Position numbers and translations under genes: made by a program
Assembly: GCF_013283835.1 (NCBI RefSeq)
Contig: NZ_CP054052.1
Coordinates: 1,736,001-1,800,000 of the forward strand
From: Poseidonibacter lekithochrous
GTDB taxonomy: Bacteria > Campylobacterota > Campylobacteria > Campylobacterales > Arcobacteraceae
Direction: 5' to 3'
Length of the DNA stretch: 64,000 nucleotides
Part shown: positions 35,230 through 43,930 of the stretch, one piece after another
Layout of the letters: every line of letters begins with the position of its first letter
How positions within the stretch are numbered: the stretch's first letter is position 1
The notes under the pieces: model-generated
What the model saw: the letters and a program-made list of their open reading frames with translations, nothing else
Databases searched by the model: none
What the model was told of the DNA's origin: nothing

Positions 35230-37458
35230 TTAAATTGTTTTAAAAATAATTTGGAAATTGGCTCCTGTAAATTCTTGGTTATTGTATTTATATGTTTTAT
35301 TTGTAACTCTAATTACTGCATCATGGTGTTTTGTAATAATCTGATGAGTAATACTCAATCCAATACCTGTACCAATGCTTTGATGTTTTGTTGTGAAGTA
35401 TGGTTCAAAGATTTTGTCAATAATATTCTCAGGAATACCACCTGCATTATCTCTAATAGATAAAACTAATGTATCTTTATCTTTTTTAGTTTCCATAAAT
35501 ATATATCTATCTTCACTAATCTCAGCTAAAGCATCTTTTGCATTATTGATTATATTAATTATTGCTTGAATTAGTTGGTTTTCATATCCATCAATTATTC
35601 CATCATCTTCAAAACAAGTAATAAGAGTAATATCATTGTTTACAATAGATGAGTTTACAATAGATTGTGTTTTATCTAATACACTTAGTACACTTTGTTT
35701 TTCTTTGTTATTTGTATTTTTTATGAAGTTTCTAAAGTCATCAATAGTTTTAGATAGGTATTTAGATTGTTTTATAATACTTTCCATATCTTCTAGTACT
35801 GATGGTAATTCTAGTTTTCCAAATTCACTTTTTACTGTAATACCACTAGCAATTGTCGATATTACACTAAGCGGTTGTCTCCATTGATGTGCAATATTTC
35901 CAATCATTTCTCCCATTGAAGCCAGTTTTGCTTGGGATTCAAGTATTTTACGTTGTGTTAAGTCTTTTGCAATACCTATATAACCTTGAGTTTGATTGTT
36001 TTTATCTTTTAGTGTTGTAATTGCTAATAGAATAGGAATTTCTTTTCCTGCTTTAGTAATATATGTCCATTCATATTCATTTTCTAAATTTAAATCAGAT
36101 TTAATACTAAGTGTTTTAAACCCAATTTTAATCTCTTTATTTAACTCTTGTGAGAATAGTTTATTTCTTTTTTCTATTTCTTGCTCTTGATGTAAAACTA
36201 TTGGAGTATGTATATCAATAAGTTCATCTGCTTGATATCCTAGAAGTTTCTCTACTTCTTTATTGATTTGTTTGATAACACCATCTTTATCAGTTCTAAT
36301 CATTAAATAACCAGAGTTATCAAATATAGCTGTTTGTAGGTTTAGAGCTTCAAATAGTTTTAGTTCATTCTCTTTATCTTCTGTAACATTATAAAACCAA
36401 CCAATAATACACTCTTCATTCTCATATTGAATATTCATATATGAGGCTAATGCCCATACTACTTTGTTGTCAATATTTAGTTTTACTAATTTATTATAGA
36501 TATCTTTTTTATTGTTAAGTGATTCTATTATGTTTTCATAAACTTTTTTGTCTTCATAGTTATCTTTTGGATTTCTAAATAAAGCTTCATTATCATTTTT
36601 TTTGATTAGTTTGCTATAGGCATAGTTAGAGAATATTACATTTTCTCCTTGGTCTTTAGTAATTCTTACAGCAATAGGGCTCATTTCTAAAAGATGATTA
36701 AGTCTATTTTCACTTGCTTTTAAGACCTCTCTAGAGCTTTTAACTGAATTAATCATATCGTTAATAGTATTTGATAACTTATTAATTTCTTTAGAGTTAT
36801 TGTTTTTTAATAGTTTCAAGGGAATACCATCACTATCTTTATTAGAAATAATCTCAATAATATCTGATATTGGTTTTAAAATAAAAAGTCTAATACTAAT
36901 AAATAAAAACAATATTAATAAAACAGAAATAATTATAGTATCAATAATACTCTCTTCAATAATGTTGTTTAACTCTTTATTCATAGTTGTATCTGATATA
37001 TAAACACTTAAAACACCTATTGTTTCGTTTTCTGTATTTACAATATCAAAAGTATCCATGTAGAAACTTTCTTTTAATATATCATTTTGACTTTTGTTAT
37101 TTACATCATAATCATATACTTTTTTATTAAGAGCTTTTACTTTTCCTGTTGTATAAGACCTTTCACCAATTAATTTACCCATATTATAATCTTCAATGAT
37201 AATGGCAGAAATATTTTTGTTTTTTACTTCATTTGATATTAGATTGTCATATTCATTTACAGCATAAGCTGCTAATAAATTAGTAATATTACTTTTTAGA
37301 GAAACGATAGTTTCTCTTGAATCTTCTTTTATTTCATTAATTATTCTATTTTTAGTATTTATATAATTATAGGTAGCATGAAATGCCATAGTAATAGTAA
37401 CTGTAAAGATAATAATAATTACAAGTTTTGTATATAAAGATTGTTTTGTATTTTTCAT
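35230..37458 (-). CDS. membrane histidine kinase with two PAS domains, paired to a periplasmic binding protein
   Basis: The 742-residue kinase has two membrane segments (about 12-30 and 172-195), a periplasmic region of about 140 residues, a HAMP-like linker (195-245), PAS domains at about 250-365 and 370-505, then the HQWRQPL H-box (H524), NIINNAKDAL, SIRDNAGGIPE and the GTGIGLSI box. It starts five bases after the stop of the binding-protein gene, so the two are a sensing pair of the TorT/TorS or LuxP/LuxQ kind. It has no cognate regulator next to it. Confidence 0.92.
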   Translation of the reverse strand: MKNTKQSLYTKLVIIIIFTVTITMAFHATYNYINTKNRIINEIKEDSRETIVSLKSNITNLLAAYAVNEYDNLISNEVKNKNISAIIIEDYNMGKLIGERSYTTGKVKALNKKVYDYDVNNKSQNDILKESFYMDTFDIVNTENETIGVLSVYISDTTMNKELNNIIEESIIDTIIISVLLILFLFISIRLFILKPISDIIEIISNKDSDGIPLKLLKNNNSKEINKLSNTINDMINSVKSSREVLKASENRLNHLLEMSPIAVRITKDQGENVIFSNYAYSKLIKKNDNEALFRNPKDNYEDKKVYENIIESLNNKKDIYNKLVKLNIDNKVVWALASYMNIQYENEECIIGWFYNVTEDKENELKLFEALNLQTAIFDNSGYLMIRTDKDGVIKQINKEVEKLLGYQADELIDIHTPIVLHQEQEIEKRNKLFSQELNKEIKIGFKTLSIKSDLNLENEYEWTYITKAGKEIPILLAITTLKDKNNQTQGYIGIAKDLTQRKILESQAKLASMGEMIGNIAHQWRQPLSVISTIASGITVKSEFGKLELPSVLEDMESIIKQSKYLSKTIDDFRNFIKNTNNKEKQSVLSVLDKTQSIVNSSIVNNDITLITCFEDDGIIDGYENQLIQAIINIINNAKDALAEISEDRYIFMETKKDKDTLVLSIRDNAGGIPENIIDKIFEPYFTTKHQSIGTGIGLSITHQIITKHHDAVIRVTNKTYKYNNQEFTGANFQIIFKTI

Positions 37459-37462
37459 GTTA

Positions 37463-38419
37463 TTACTTATTTTCTATTCCTAATACGTTTCTTTTGATTG
37501 TAGATAACTCTGCTTCAATATTCTCTTTTGAGATACTTAAAATTGGTAATTGTATATGTTTTGCTACTTTTTCATTTTTTAGATGTTTATCTAGTGCTAT
37601 TACAGCTTCTTGTCCCATTAGATATGGTTGTTGCATAGCAGCTCCAATAATATCTCCTTTTGGAATAAGGTCTAAAAATACAGGTTCTGCATCAAATGAG
37701 ATTAGTAATACTTCATTACTCTTACCTGAATCGTTTATTGCATTTATTGCCGCTTTGTAGAAGTTTGATGTTTGAAGCCAAATAGCTTTTAGATTTGGAT
37801 ATTTCTCTATCATATCTTTTACATAGTTATATGTCTCTTCTTGTGTCCATTTACTTAGCTGTTTAATATCTGCACTTTTGATTTTTTCTTCATCTAAAGC
37901 TTTCATAAATCCTGCTGTTCGCTCTTGTCCATTTAGTCTTTTTTGTGGAATTGCTATGATTCCTACAGTACCTTTATCATAAGATAAGGCTTTCATCTGT
38001 TTTGCAAGAAGTTTCCCAATATTGTATGCACCATTTTTATTATTAGAAGATACATAAGATACATACTCACCTGAATCTGTACCAATATCAGCTATTACTA
38101 CTGGGATATTAGCTTTTTTAGCTAGTTTTAGGATTGTTACACAAGCAGAAGAGTTTGTAGGAGATACTATAATTCCTGCTACTTTGTTTCTAATAGCTTT
38201 AATTGTATTTGCTAATTCTTGTTTAGCACTATTATCTGCACTATAGATTTCGAAGTCGTAACCTAGAGAATTACTAGTACTATTTATACCCTTGCTCATT
38301 ATTTGCCAAAAAGGAATATTTATGTCAGATGTCATATAAATAAGCTTTTTATTTGTTGTTGATGCTTGTATCATCGTAGTGATTAAACATAAAGAAATAA
38401 AGATAAGTTTTAATGGCAT
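37463..38419 (-). CDS. sugar-type periplasmic binding protein (Peripla_BP_4)
   Basis: The 318-residue protein has a signal peptide (1-19) and the RbsB/TorT-like two-lobe fold: YMTSDINIPFWQIMSKGI, AGIIVSPTNSSACVTIL, SSNNKNGAYNIGKLLAKQM and PQKRLNGQERTAGFMKAL. There is no sugar permease or ATPase nearby; the next gene is a membrane kinase five bases away, so it probably presents a ligand to that kinase. The ligand is unknown. A 128-base gap upstream may hold its promoter. Confidence 0.9.
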   Translation of the reverse strand: MPLKLIFISLCLITTMIQASTTNKKLIYMTSDINIPFWQIMSKGINSTSNSLGYDFEIYSADNSAKQELANTIKAIRNKVAGIIVSPTNSSACVTILKLAKKANIPVVIADIGTDSGEYVSYVSSNNKNGAYNIGKLLAKQMKALSYDKGTVGIIAIPQKRLNGQERTAGFMKALDEEKIKSADIKQLSKWTQEETYNYVKDMIEKYPNLKAIWLQTSNFYKAAINAINDSGKSNEVLLISFDAEPVFLDLIPKGDIIGAAMQQPYLMGQEAVIALDKHLKNEKVAKHIQLPILSISKENIEAELSTIKRNVLGIENK

Positions 38420-38547
38420 AATATAATTCTCCCTGAGTCGATATAATAATTATAATTAGTAATAATAATACTAAATTAATGGTTTGAAATATATAAATTA
38501 CTACATATTTATAGGCTATTATTTTTTATAAAATAAAAGTCATATTT

Positions 38548-39765
38548 TTATTGTTTGAATTTTGCTATGTAATTATTTACTTCTGATGAAATTTTATTTA
38601 ATTTATCTTCAAATTTCTGACTATCAAAAATTTCATAAGACAAATCTTTAGAATTGTTCTTCCCGTAAAAATTTATTTGAGTATCTGTTTCTTTATATCT
38701 AGCATTTTTATTTACTCCAGTTATAGAGATTTTTTTTGATATATCAATAACTAAACTTGATTCAATAATATCATCGCCAATTTGAAAACTTAGTAAACTA
38801 GAATTATATAAGTATAGATAGCAATTAAAATGCTCACCATTTCTATTCAATTTATAACGTATTCCAAATTCAATATTTTTTGCTGATCTTTTTTCATTTA
38901 CTTTTTGAGTTAATTCTTCTTGAGAAGTATAGTTAATTTCTATTACATCTTTTTCAAAAAAATATATAGATGAATCTAATATTATGTCTGTATTAACTTT
39001 TGAAGTTCTATTTTTTACTTCATCCCAAAATATAGCTTCTTTTTTTGCCCAAATAAGTCCAATATTTTCTGATAAAATAGTTGCGCTTTCTATTAAATCA
39101 GGAGTATTAATCATTTTTAATACTTCCATTTCAATTTCCTTCGTATGTTTATTTGTAAGTTTTTCTATTAATATTTTATATTGAGTAAGGCTTTCTCTGA
39201 TAATAGGCAAATCAAAACTTTTTTCAATTGATTTGTTAATCCAGTTTAATATATGAAATGAAAAAGAAATTCTTTCATAACTAATACCCTTAGTACTTAA
39301 TTCACTTGCATCATTCCCATTTAATGTTAAATAATAACATCTAGTTCTTTTCTTTTTTTTATCTGCAAATTTTTTATAATCGGATAATTGATTAATTTGA
39401 TCTTTTGCATCAATTTTCATTTCAATTACAATAAAATTGTTATTATCCTCAATTGTAAAATCTATTCTTCTATTAGTATCTGTTAGATGTTCTCTATTGA
39501 CTTTAGCACTATTAAAATCAAAGTCTTTAATGTTTAAAATGTCTGCAATAAAAATTTCTAAATATTTTTTACTTTGATTATGGCTTCCTTTTGGATTAAT
39601 AAGTTCATATATTAATGCAGAATGAGTTTTAACTTCAAATCTTTCTATATTTAAGATACTAAAAATATTAAAATTTTCACCCTTATATTTTTTTAGTTCT
39701 TTAACTGTTTCAATCTTCCCCTGAAGTTTGATGAGTCTTTTTTCTAATTCATAAAAATCTATCAT
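38548..39765 (-). CDS. PD-(D/E)XK nuclease superfamily protein
   Basis: The 405-residue protein has the marks of the PDDEXK_4 type: NIFSILNIERFEVKTHSAL and LINPKGSHNQSKKYLEIFI, then the catalytic core RRIDFTIED...FIVIEMKI with D102, E115 and K117, and DQINQLSDYKKFA after it. All three metal or catalytic residues are present, so nuclease activity is plausible, but many members are of unknown function and are found in accessory islands. It lies 14 bases after modB, in the mod operon's direction. No methylase or other restriction component is near. Confidence 0.85.
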   Translation of the reverse strand: MIDFYELEKRLIKLQGKIETVKELKKYKGENFNIFSILNIERFEVKTHSALIYELINPKGSHNQSKKYLEIFIADILNIKDFDFNSAKVNREHLTDTNRRIDFTIEDNNNFIVIEMKIDAKDQINQLSDYKKFADKKKKRTRCYYLTLNGNDASELSTKGISYERISFSFHILNWINKSIEKSFDLPIIRESLTQYKILIEKLTNKHTKEIEMEVLKMINTPDLIESATILSENIGLIWAKKEAIFWDEVKNRTSKVNTDIILDSSIYFFEKDVIEINYTSQEELTQKVNEKRSAKNIEFGIRYKLNRNGEHFNCYLYLYNSSLLSFQIGDDIIESSLVIDISKKISITGVNKNARYKETDTQINFYGKNNSKDLSYEIFDSQKFEDKLNKISSEVNNYIAKFKQ

Positions 39766-39779
39766 AATTTGTTTTATCC

Positions 39780-40475
39780 CTATATAAAAGTCTTCTTCTG
39801 TTTAGCATTAAACACATAAACCCCAAACAACACTATAAAACTAAGTATTACCATAATTCCACTATAGATATGAGCACTTTCATAGTCTAGTATTTCTACA
39901 AACTCATAGATAGCTACAGAAGCTACTTTTGTCTCTTCTGGAATACTTCCACCAACCATAAGAACAACTCCAAACTCTCCAACAGTATGAGCAAATGTAA
40001 CGATGATGGCAGTAAGAAGTGCTGGTTTGATATTTGGCAGCGCTACGTAAAGTAGGGTAGTAAACTTAGATTTTCCACTTATGTAGCTAGCTTCAAGCAT
40101 ATTTTTATTCAGAGTTTCAAAACCACTTTGTAATGGTTGAACCATAAAAGGCAGACTATAAAAACAACTTGCAATTACTAAACCTGTGAAGTTAAACACT
40201 AGTTTGATTCCAAAGTACTCATCAAAAAATGCTCCAATAGGAGAATTCAAAGACAAAGTATAAAGTATATAAAATCCAAGAACCGAAGGAGGCAATACAA
40301 TAGGAAGAGCAGTTATTGCTTCTAAGATTGGTTTTGCTTTTGATTTAGTTTGAGATAACCACCAAGCTAAAGGTAGGGCAATAATAAACAAAATCAAAGT
40401 AGTAGTAAATGCTAACTTGAAAGATAATACAAAAGGTTCAAGTTCTAGGTTACTTAGAGTATCAAAAAAGTTCAT
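39780..40475 (-). CDS. modB: molybdate ABC transporter permease
   Basis: The 231-residue inner-membrane protein has five to six helices and the permease motif EASYISGKSKFTTLLYVALP with FAHTVGEFGVVLMVGGSIPE, typical of ModB. It overlaps the mop gene by one base. In a normal layout modC would follow at once; here the nuclease-like gene does. Confidence 0.94.
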   Translation of the reverse strand: MNFFDTLSNLELEPFVLSFKLAFTTTLILFIIALPLAWWLSQTKSKAKPILEAITALPIVLPPSVLGFYILYTLSLNSPIGAFFDEYFGIKLVFNFTGLVIASCFYSLPFMVQPLQSGFETLNKNMLEASYISGKSKFTTLLYVALPNIKPALLTAIIVTFAHTVGEFGVVLMVGGSIPEETKVASVAIYEFVEILDYESAHIYSGIMVILSFIVLFGVYVFNAKQKKTFI

Positions 40476-40870
40476 TACGATATAACCTCTTTTATTGATA
40501 TTTCACTAGCTTTTACCAAAGCTTGTACCTCATCACCCACATTAAGATTTAGTCGATTAACCGATGAGGTAGTTATGATACTGCTTAGAGAATCGTCATT
40601 TATAGATAGTTTTAGTGAGCTTAATAATTTCCCCTTATCAAGGGCTTTTATTACACAATCAAATCTATTTGATAAAGATATATCTCCCTTTAAGTCTTTA
40701 CCAATAGCTATATGAGAGGCATTAATACTAAGAATTACTTGGCTTCCTACTTTTACGTCTTTTAGACCTAAACTCATCATAGAAAGAGTTGTTCCTTCAT
40801 AATCAAACTTTACAATAGTTAGATTATCCATAGAGTCTATTTGTGTTACTTGTGCTTTTAGTGTATTCAT
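40475..40870 (-). CDS. molybdenum-binding protein with two Mop/TOBE domains
   Basis: The 131-residue protein contains two tandem molybdate-binding (TOBE/Mop) folds, at about 1-62 and 65-131 (VGSQVILSINASHIAIG and VGDEVQALVKASEISI). It may store molybdate or help ModBC. It is joined by a 4-base overlap to modA and a 1-base overlap to modB. Confidence 0.88.
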   Translation of the reverse strand: MNTLKAQVTQIDSMDNLTIVKFDYEGTTLSMMSLGLKDVKVGSQVILSINASHIAIGKDLKGDISLSNRFDCVIKALDKGKLLSSLKLSINDDSLSSIITTSSVNRLNLNVGDEVQALVKASEISIKEVIS

Positions 40871-41616
40871 GGTAGTTGGTATCCGTATGTTTTAAAAATC
40901 TCTTTTGCTTTAGGCGATAATACAAAATCATAAAAAGCTTTTACTTCTTTATTCTCTTTTCCTTGTTTTAGTATTACAAGACCTTGATCGATTGGAGTAT
41001 ACAAAGATGAATCAACTTCTTTCCAGTTAATATTCTCTTTAAAATGGCTCATTTTAGGTGAGAATAGTGAGGACTTAGCAATAAGACCAATATCAGTTGC
41101 AGTTACAGTATAAGAAACTGTTTGTGCGATTGATTCTCCATAGATTAGTTTTGCTTTTATGTTTTTGTATATCTTCGCATTTTTAAGTGCTTCTACACTT
41201 GCTATTCCATAAGGTGCAGTTTTAGGATTGGCAATAGCTATTTTTCTTATGCTTTTATCTTCTAGAAGATTAATACCTTTTGAGAAGTCTTTTGGCTTAT
41301 TACTTAAGTATGCAAGTGAGCCTTTTGCATAAATTATAGGCTTAGTTATTGCTATGTTGTTTTTATATAAAGTGTTTGGATATTTCATATTTGCAGACAT
41401 GAATAAATCGTATGGAGCACCATGGCTTATTTGAGCAGTTAGTTTTCCACTACTACCTAGTGTTACTCGCACCTTTGTATTTGGATGAAGTTTATTAAAC
41501 TCTTTTTTCAAATCATTTATTGCATAAGATACATTTGCAGCAACTGCAATCTTGATTGTACCAGCGTTAGCACTTAATCCCAATAATACTAATCCAATAA
41601 GGCTTTTGTTTAACAT
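40867..41616 (-). CDS. modA: molybdate-binding periplasmic protein
   Basis: The 249-residue protein has a signal peptide (1-18) and ModA motifs KIAVAANVSYAINDLKKEF, TLGSSGKLTAQISHGAPYDL and IANPKTAPYGIASVEAL. It binds molybdate or tungstate and delivers it to ModBC. It is 22 bases downstream of modE. Confidence 0.95.
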   Translation of the reverse strand: MLNKSLIGLVLLGLSANAGTIKIAVAANVSYAINDLKKEFNKLHPNTKVRVTLGSSGKLTAQISHGAPYDLFMSANMKYPNTLYKNNIAITKPIIYAKGSLAYLSNKPKDFSKGINLLEDKSIRKIAIANPKTAPYGIASVEALKNAKIYKNIKAKLIYGESIAQTVSYTVTATDIGLIAKSSLFSPKMSHFKENINWKEVDSSLYTPIDQGLVILKQGKENKEVKAFYDFVLSPKAKEIFKTYGYQLP

Positions 41617-41638
41617 ATATTATCCTTTAGACTTAACA

Positions 41639-42421
41639 CTATTTACCAATCATAATGTCAGAAGATTTAATAAAAGCGAAAACTTCCTTGCCAATTTCAA
41701 GTTCTAATCTCTTAACAGCACCAGTTGTAATAATAGAAGCAATACTTTCATTTTCACCAATATCTAGAACTACTTCACTGTTTGTACTATCTTTTGTGAT
41801 AGATGTGATTGTTCCTTTTATTTTGTTTCTTGCACTAATTGCGATGTTTTCATCTGTTGATAAAAGTACATTATTTGATTTAAATATTGCGATTACTTCA
41901 TCTTCGTTTTTTATGTCCAAAGACTCTAAAGCTTCTTTTGAAATATTGGCAAAAAGTTCATGTCCACTTTTGGGAACTATTACGATATTTGCATTTACAT
42001 CATTTGAGACAATCTTGTCTACTTTTCCTATGATTTGATTTCTTGCACTAATTTGCATAGCAAGCCTTCCTATTGTTTTAAAAGTTCCAGTATCAATATC
42101 TGTTAATTCTTGTAGTGTTTGCATAAATCTTGTTTGTTCTTGTTTTAATACTTTGTATGTTTTTAGAAGATTTAATCCATATTCAGTAAGAGCAGTTCCT
42201 CCACCACCTTTTCCTCCTGTCTCTTTTGAGACTATTGGAGTATGTGAGAGGTTATTCATTGCGTCAACTGCATCCCAAGCTGTTTTATAACTCATTGGTA
42301 CTGCTTTTGCTGCTTTGCTAATTGAACCGTGTTCTTCTATTGCCAAAAGAAGCTCGATTCTCTTTTCTAATAAAAAAGGCTGATCAAACAGCTCTAGAGT
42401 TAGGTTAGATGATATATTCAC
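41639..42421 (-). CDS. modE: molybdate-responsive regulator ModE
   Basis: The 260-residue regulator has an N-terminal winged helix (EEHGSISKAAKAVPMSYKTA and the TGGKGGGGTALTEYG wing) and two C-terminal molybdate-binding domains (about 125-190 and 195-260, with ISARNQIIGKV and ISARNKIKGTI). It senses molybdate and controls the mod operon that it leads. A palindromic site lies upstream. Confidence 0.95.
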   Translation of the reverse strand: MNISSNLTLELFDQPFLLEKRIELLLAIEEHGSISKAAKAVPMSYKTAWDAVDAMNNLSHTPIVSKETGGKGGGGTALTEYGLNLLKTYKVLKQEQTRFMQTLQELTDIDTGTFKTIGRLAMQISARNQIIGKVDKIVSNDVNANIVIVPKSGHELFANISKEALESLDIKNEDEVIAIFKSNNVLLSTDENIAISARNKIKGTITSITKDSTNSEVVLDIGENESIASIITTGAVKRLELEIGKEVFAFIKSSDIMIGK

Positions 42422-42469
42422 ATAAGTCCTTATATATTCAAGTATATAACGTATATTAAAATCATATCG

Positions 42470-42489
42470 TTGTATATCTTAATATACAA
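42470..42489. promoter_or_regulatory. candidate ModE operator
   Basis: Perfect 8-base arms TTGTATAT/ATATACAA around a 4-base spacer, with CG before TTGTATAT, resemble the ModE consensus CGTTATATA. It is about 50 bases upstream of modE, and a TATATAACGTATAT half-site-like stretch lies just closer to the gene (about 42445-42456). Confidence 0.55.
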
Positions 42490-42520
42490 TGAAAAGATAT
42501 ATTACATATAGCAATATTCT

Positions 42521-42561
42521 ATCTCTATACGGCATTTGTTAAATTGTAAGTAGGATAAAAC
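42521..42561 (+). repeat. imperfect direct repeat, copy 1
   Basis: Matches the stretch at 42678-42718 with about a dozen mismatches over 41 bases; shared blocks are ATCT-TATA, TTTGTTAAA and TAAGT-GG. Just inside its right end TAACAAAGAGCC at 42565-42576 mirrors GGCATTTGTTA, making a short inverted pair. Confidence 0.6.
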
Positions 42562-42569
42562 GTATAACA

Positions 42570-42599
42570 AAGAGCCAAAAGAGCCTATTTTGGGCTTTT
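42570..42599. terminator. hairpin with terminator shape in the intergenic region
   Basis: Stem 42570-42580 with 42588-42599 (one bulged G, one G-T pair) around a 7-base loop, with a TTTT arm on the plus strand. It might end a transcript from either side or belong to a leader. Confidence 0.4.
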
Positions 42600-42677
42600 A
42601 TTCACCAATCAAGTATTATCTTTGATAAATTTTATTTACAAAATGCAATATTTCACTGTTTTATACTGTAATGTTTT

Positions 42678-42718
42678 ATCTTTATATGGGCTTTGTTAAA
42701 TAATAAGTGGGGTATACA
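42678..42718 (+). repeat. imperfect direct repeat, copy 2
   Basis: Second copy of the 41-base repeat; it reads GGGCTTTGTTAAATAAT, close to IS903-type ends, and stands 130 bases before the start of the gene at 42848. It may be a solo remnant of an insertion element or a duplicated promoter part. Confidence 0.55.
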
Positions 42719-42847
42719 ATAATACAATGTTTAAAATTAGATAAAATAGACAAATTCTCAAAATGAATAAAATTTCATTTTTACTTCACTTGCCATTCAT
42801 TTTAGTCCTTTAAACTTACCCTATCAAAACAAACGAAGGATTTAAAA

Positions 42848-43252
42848 ATGAAAACAACACACAAAGTAATATTAGCAAGTTTAGTATGTGCAATACCTCT
42901 TGGATTATTAGCTCATGATAAATATGAAGATAAAAACCAAAAAAATGAAAACTATAAAGAGAGTTTTAAGTCACACTTTTTTGAAGATGACAAAGGTGAT
43001 CATGAAGATTACAAATACGAAAGAGAGTTTTATGAGAAAAAAGGTGTAAACTATATCTTCGAAGGTAAGTTAGAAGAAAAACCAAAAACAGGTTTTACAG
43101 GTGTATGGAAAATTTCTGGAAACAAAATCTTAGTTGATGATACAACTATAATTATTCAAGAAGATAAAGCATTAAAAGTTGGTGATGAATTATACATTGC
43201 AGCAAAAAGACAAAACGGTCAAATCAAAGCGGTTGAGATAGAACAAGACTAA
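42848..43252 (+). CDS. secreted acidic protein with OB-fold-like end
   Basis: The 134-residue protein has a signal peptide (1-22) and a charged, Asp/Glu/His/Lys-rich middle (DDKGDHEDYKYEREFYEKKG), followed by an OB-fold-like end (TGFTGVWKISGNKILVDDTT, then VGDELYIAAKRQNGQIKAVEI), as seen in DUF5666-type proteins. The acidic and His residues could bind metal. It starts a four-gene set with a DUF4405 protein and a two-component system, which it may help to sense. GAAGGA is before the ATG. Function inferred only. Confidence 0.75.
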   Translation: MKTTHKVILASLVCAIPLGLLAHDKYEDKNQKNENYKESFKSHFFEDDKGDHEDYKYEREFYEKKGVNYIFEGKLEEKPKTGFTGVWKISGNKILVDDTTIIIQEDKALKVGDELYIAAKRQNGQIKAVEIEQD

Positions 43253-43860
43253 TGAATAAGAAGTTTAATAAAAGAGCGTTTATATCCCTGATAACATTCT
43301 TTTTAAGTATTATGGCACTAATCACTGGTATTGTCCTTCTAGTGATGCCTGATGCTACTATGGCTTATTGGAATAGTTGGAGTTTATTAGGTTTACAAAA
43401 GAACCAATGGGAGCACTTCCATGCTGTTATCTCTATTTATCTTACGGTAATTGTGATATTTCATATTGTTCAAAATTGGAAAGCAATGCTTAGTTATATG
43501 AAGAGTAAAGCAGGAGAAAAATTCAAAAATAAAAAAGAGTTGTTATTTGCAAGTATTGTAAGTATAGTTCTAATAGCAGGAAGTAGTGTAGAAACGCCAA
43601 TTTCATCAATCACAGCAGTATTTGAACCAGCGCAAGAATCTTGGTATGACACAAAGGATGAACCACCCTTTGAAGACGCACAGGGCTTACCTCTTGAAAT
43701 GCTAGCTAATATTCAAAGTTTTGACAAAAGTAAAATTGAAACTATTTTTAGAATTAATAAAATAAAGTTTGATTCCTTTGAAGAAACACTTGAAGATATA
43801 GCAGAACAAAATGATACTAGTTCTAAAAGATTATATACGATGATAAAATCTAATAGCTAA
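43252..43860 (+). CDS. DUF4405 membrane protein
   Basis: The 202-residue protein has three to four helices and the DUF4405 features LKKNQWEHFHAVISIYLTV-type H-box and FHIVQNWKAMLSYM, with histidines that could bind heme as in related cytochrome-b-like domains. The C-terminal tail (135-202) is cytoplasmic or periplasmic and acidic. It overlaps the previous gene by one base. Confidence 0.82.
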   Translation: MNKKFNKRAFISLITFFLSIMALITGIVLLVMPDATMAYWNSWSLLGLQKNQWEHFHAVISIYLTVIVIFHIVQNWKAMLSYMKSKAGEKFKNKKELLFASIVSIVLIAGSSVETPISSITAVFEPAQESWYDTKDEPPFEDAQGLPLEMLANIQSFDKSKIETIFRINKIKFDSFEETLEDIAEQNDTSSKRLYTMIKSNS

Positions 43861-43930
43861 ATATTTTGTATATATTGTTCACTAATGATTTTTTGGGCAA
43901 TATATACGAATATCAAAAGAAGAAAAGAAT

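Larger units (their letters stand above)
42422..42847. other. 426-base divergent intergenic region with repeats
   Basis: No gene is supported. It holds a ModE-type palindrome, an imperfect direct repeat of about 41 bases in two copies, a hairpin of about 11 pairs, and the promoter of the gene at 42848. The two repeat copies share GGSNTTTGTTAAA, which looks like the terminal repeat of IS5/IS903-type elements. Confidence 0.6.
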
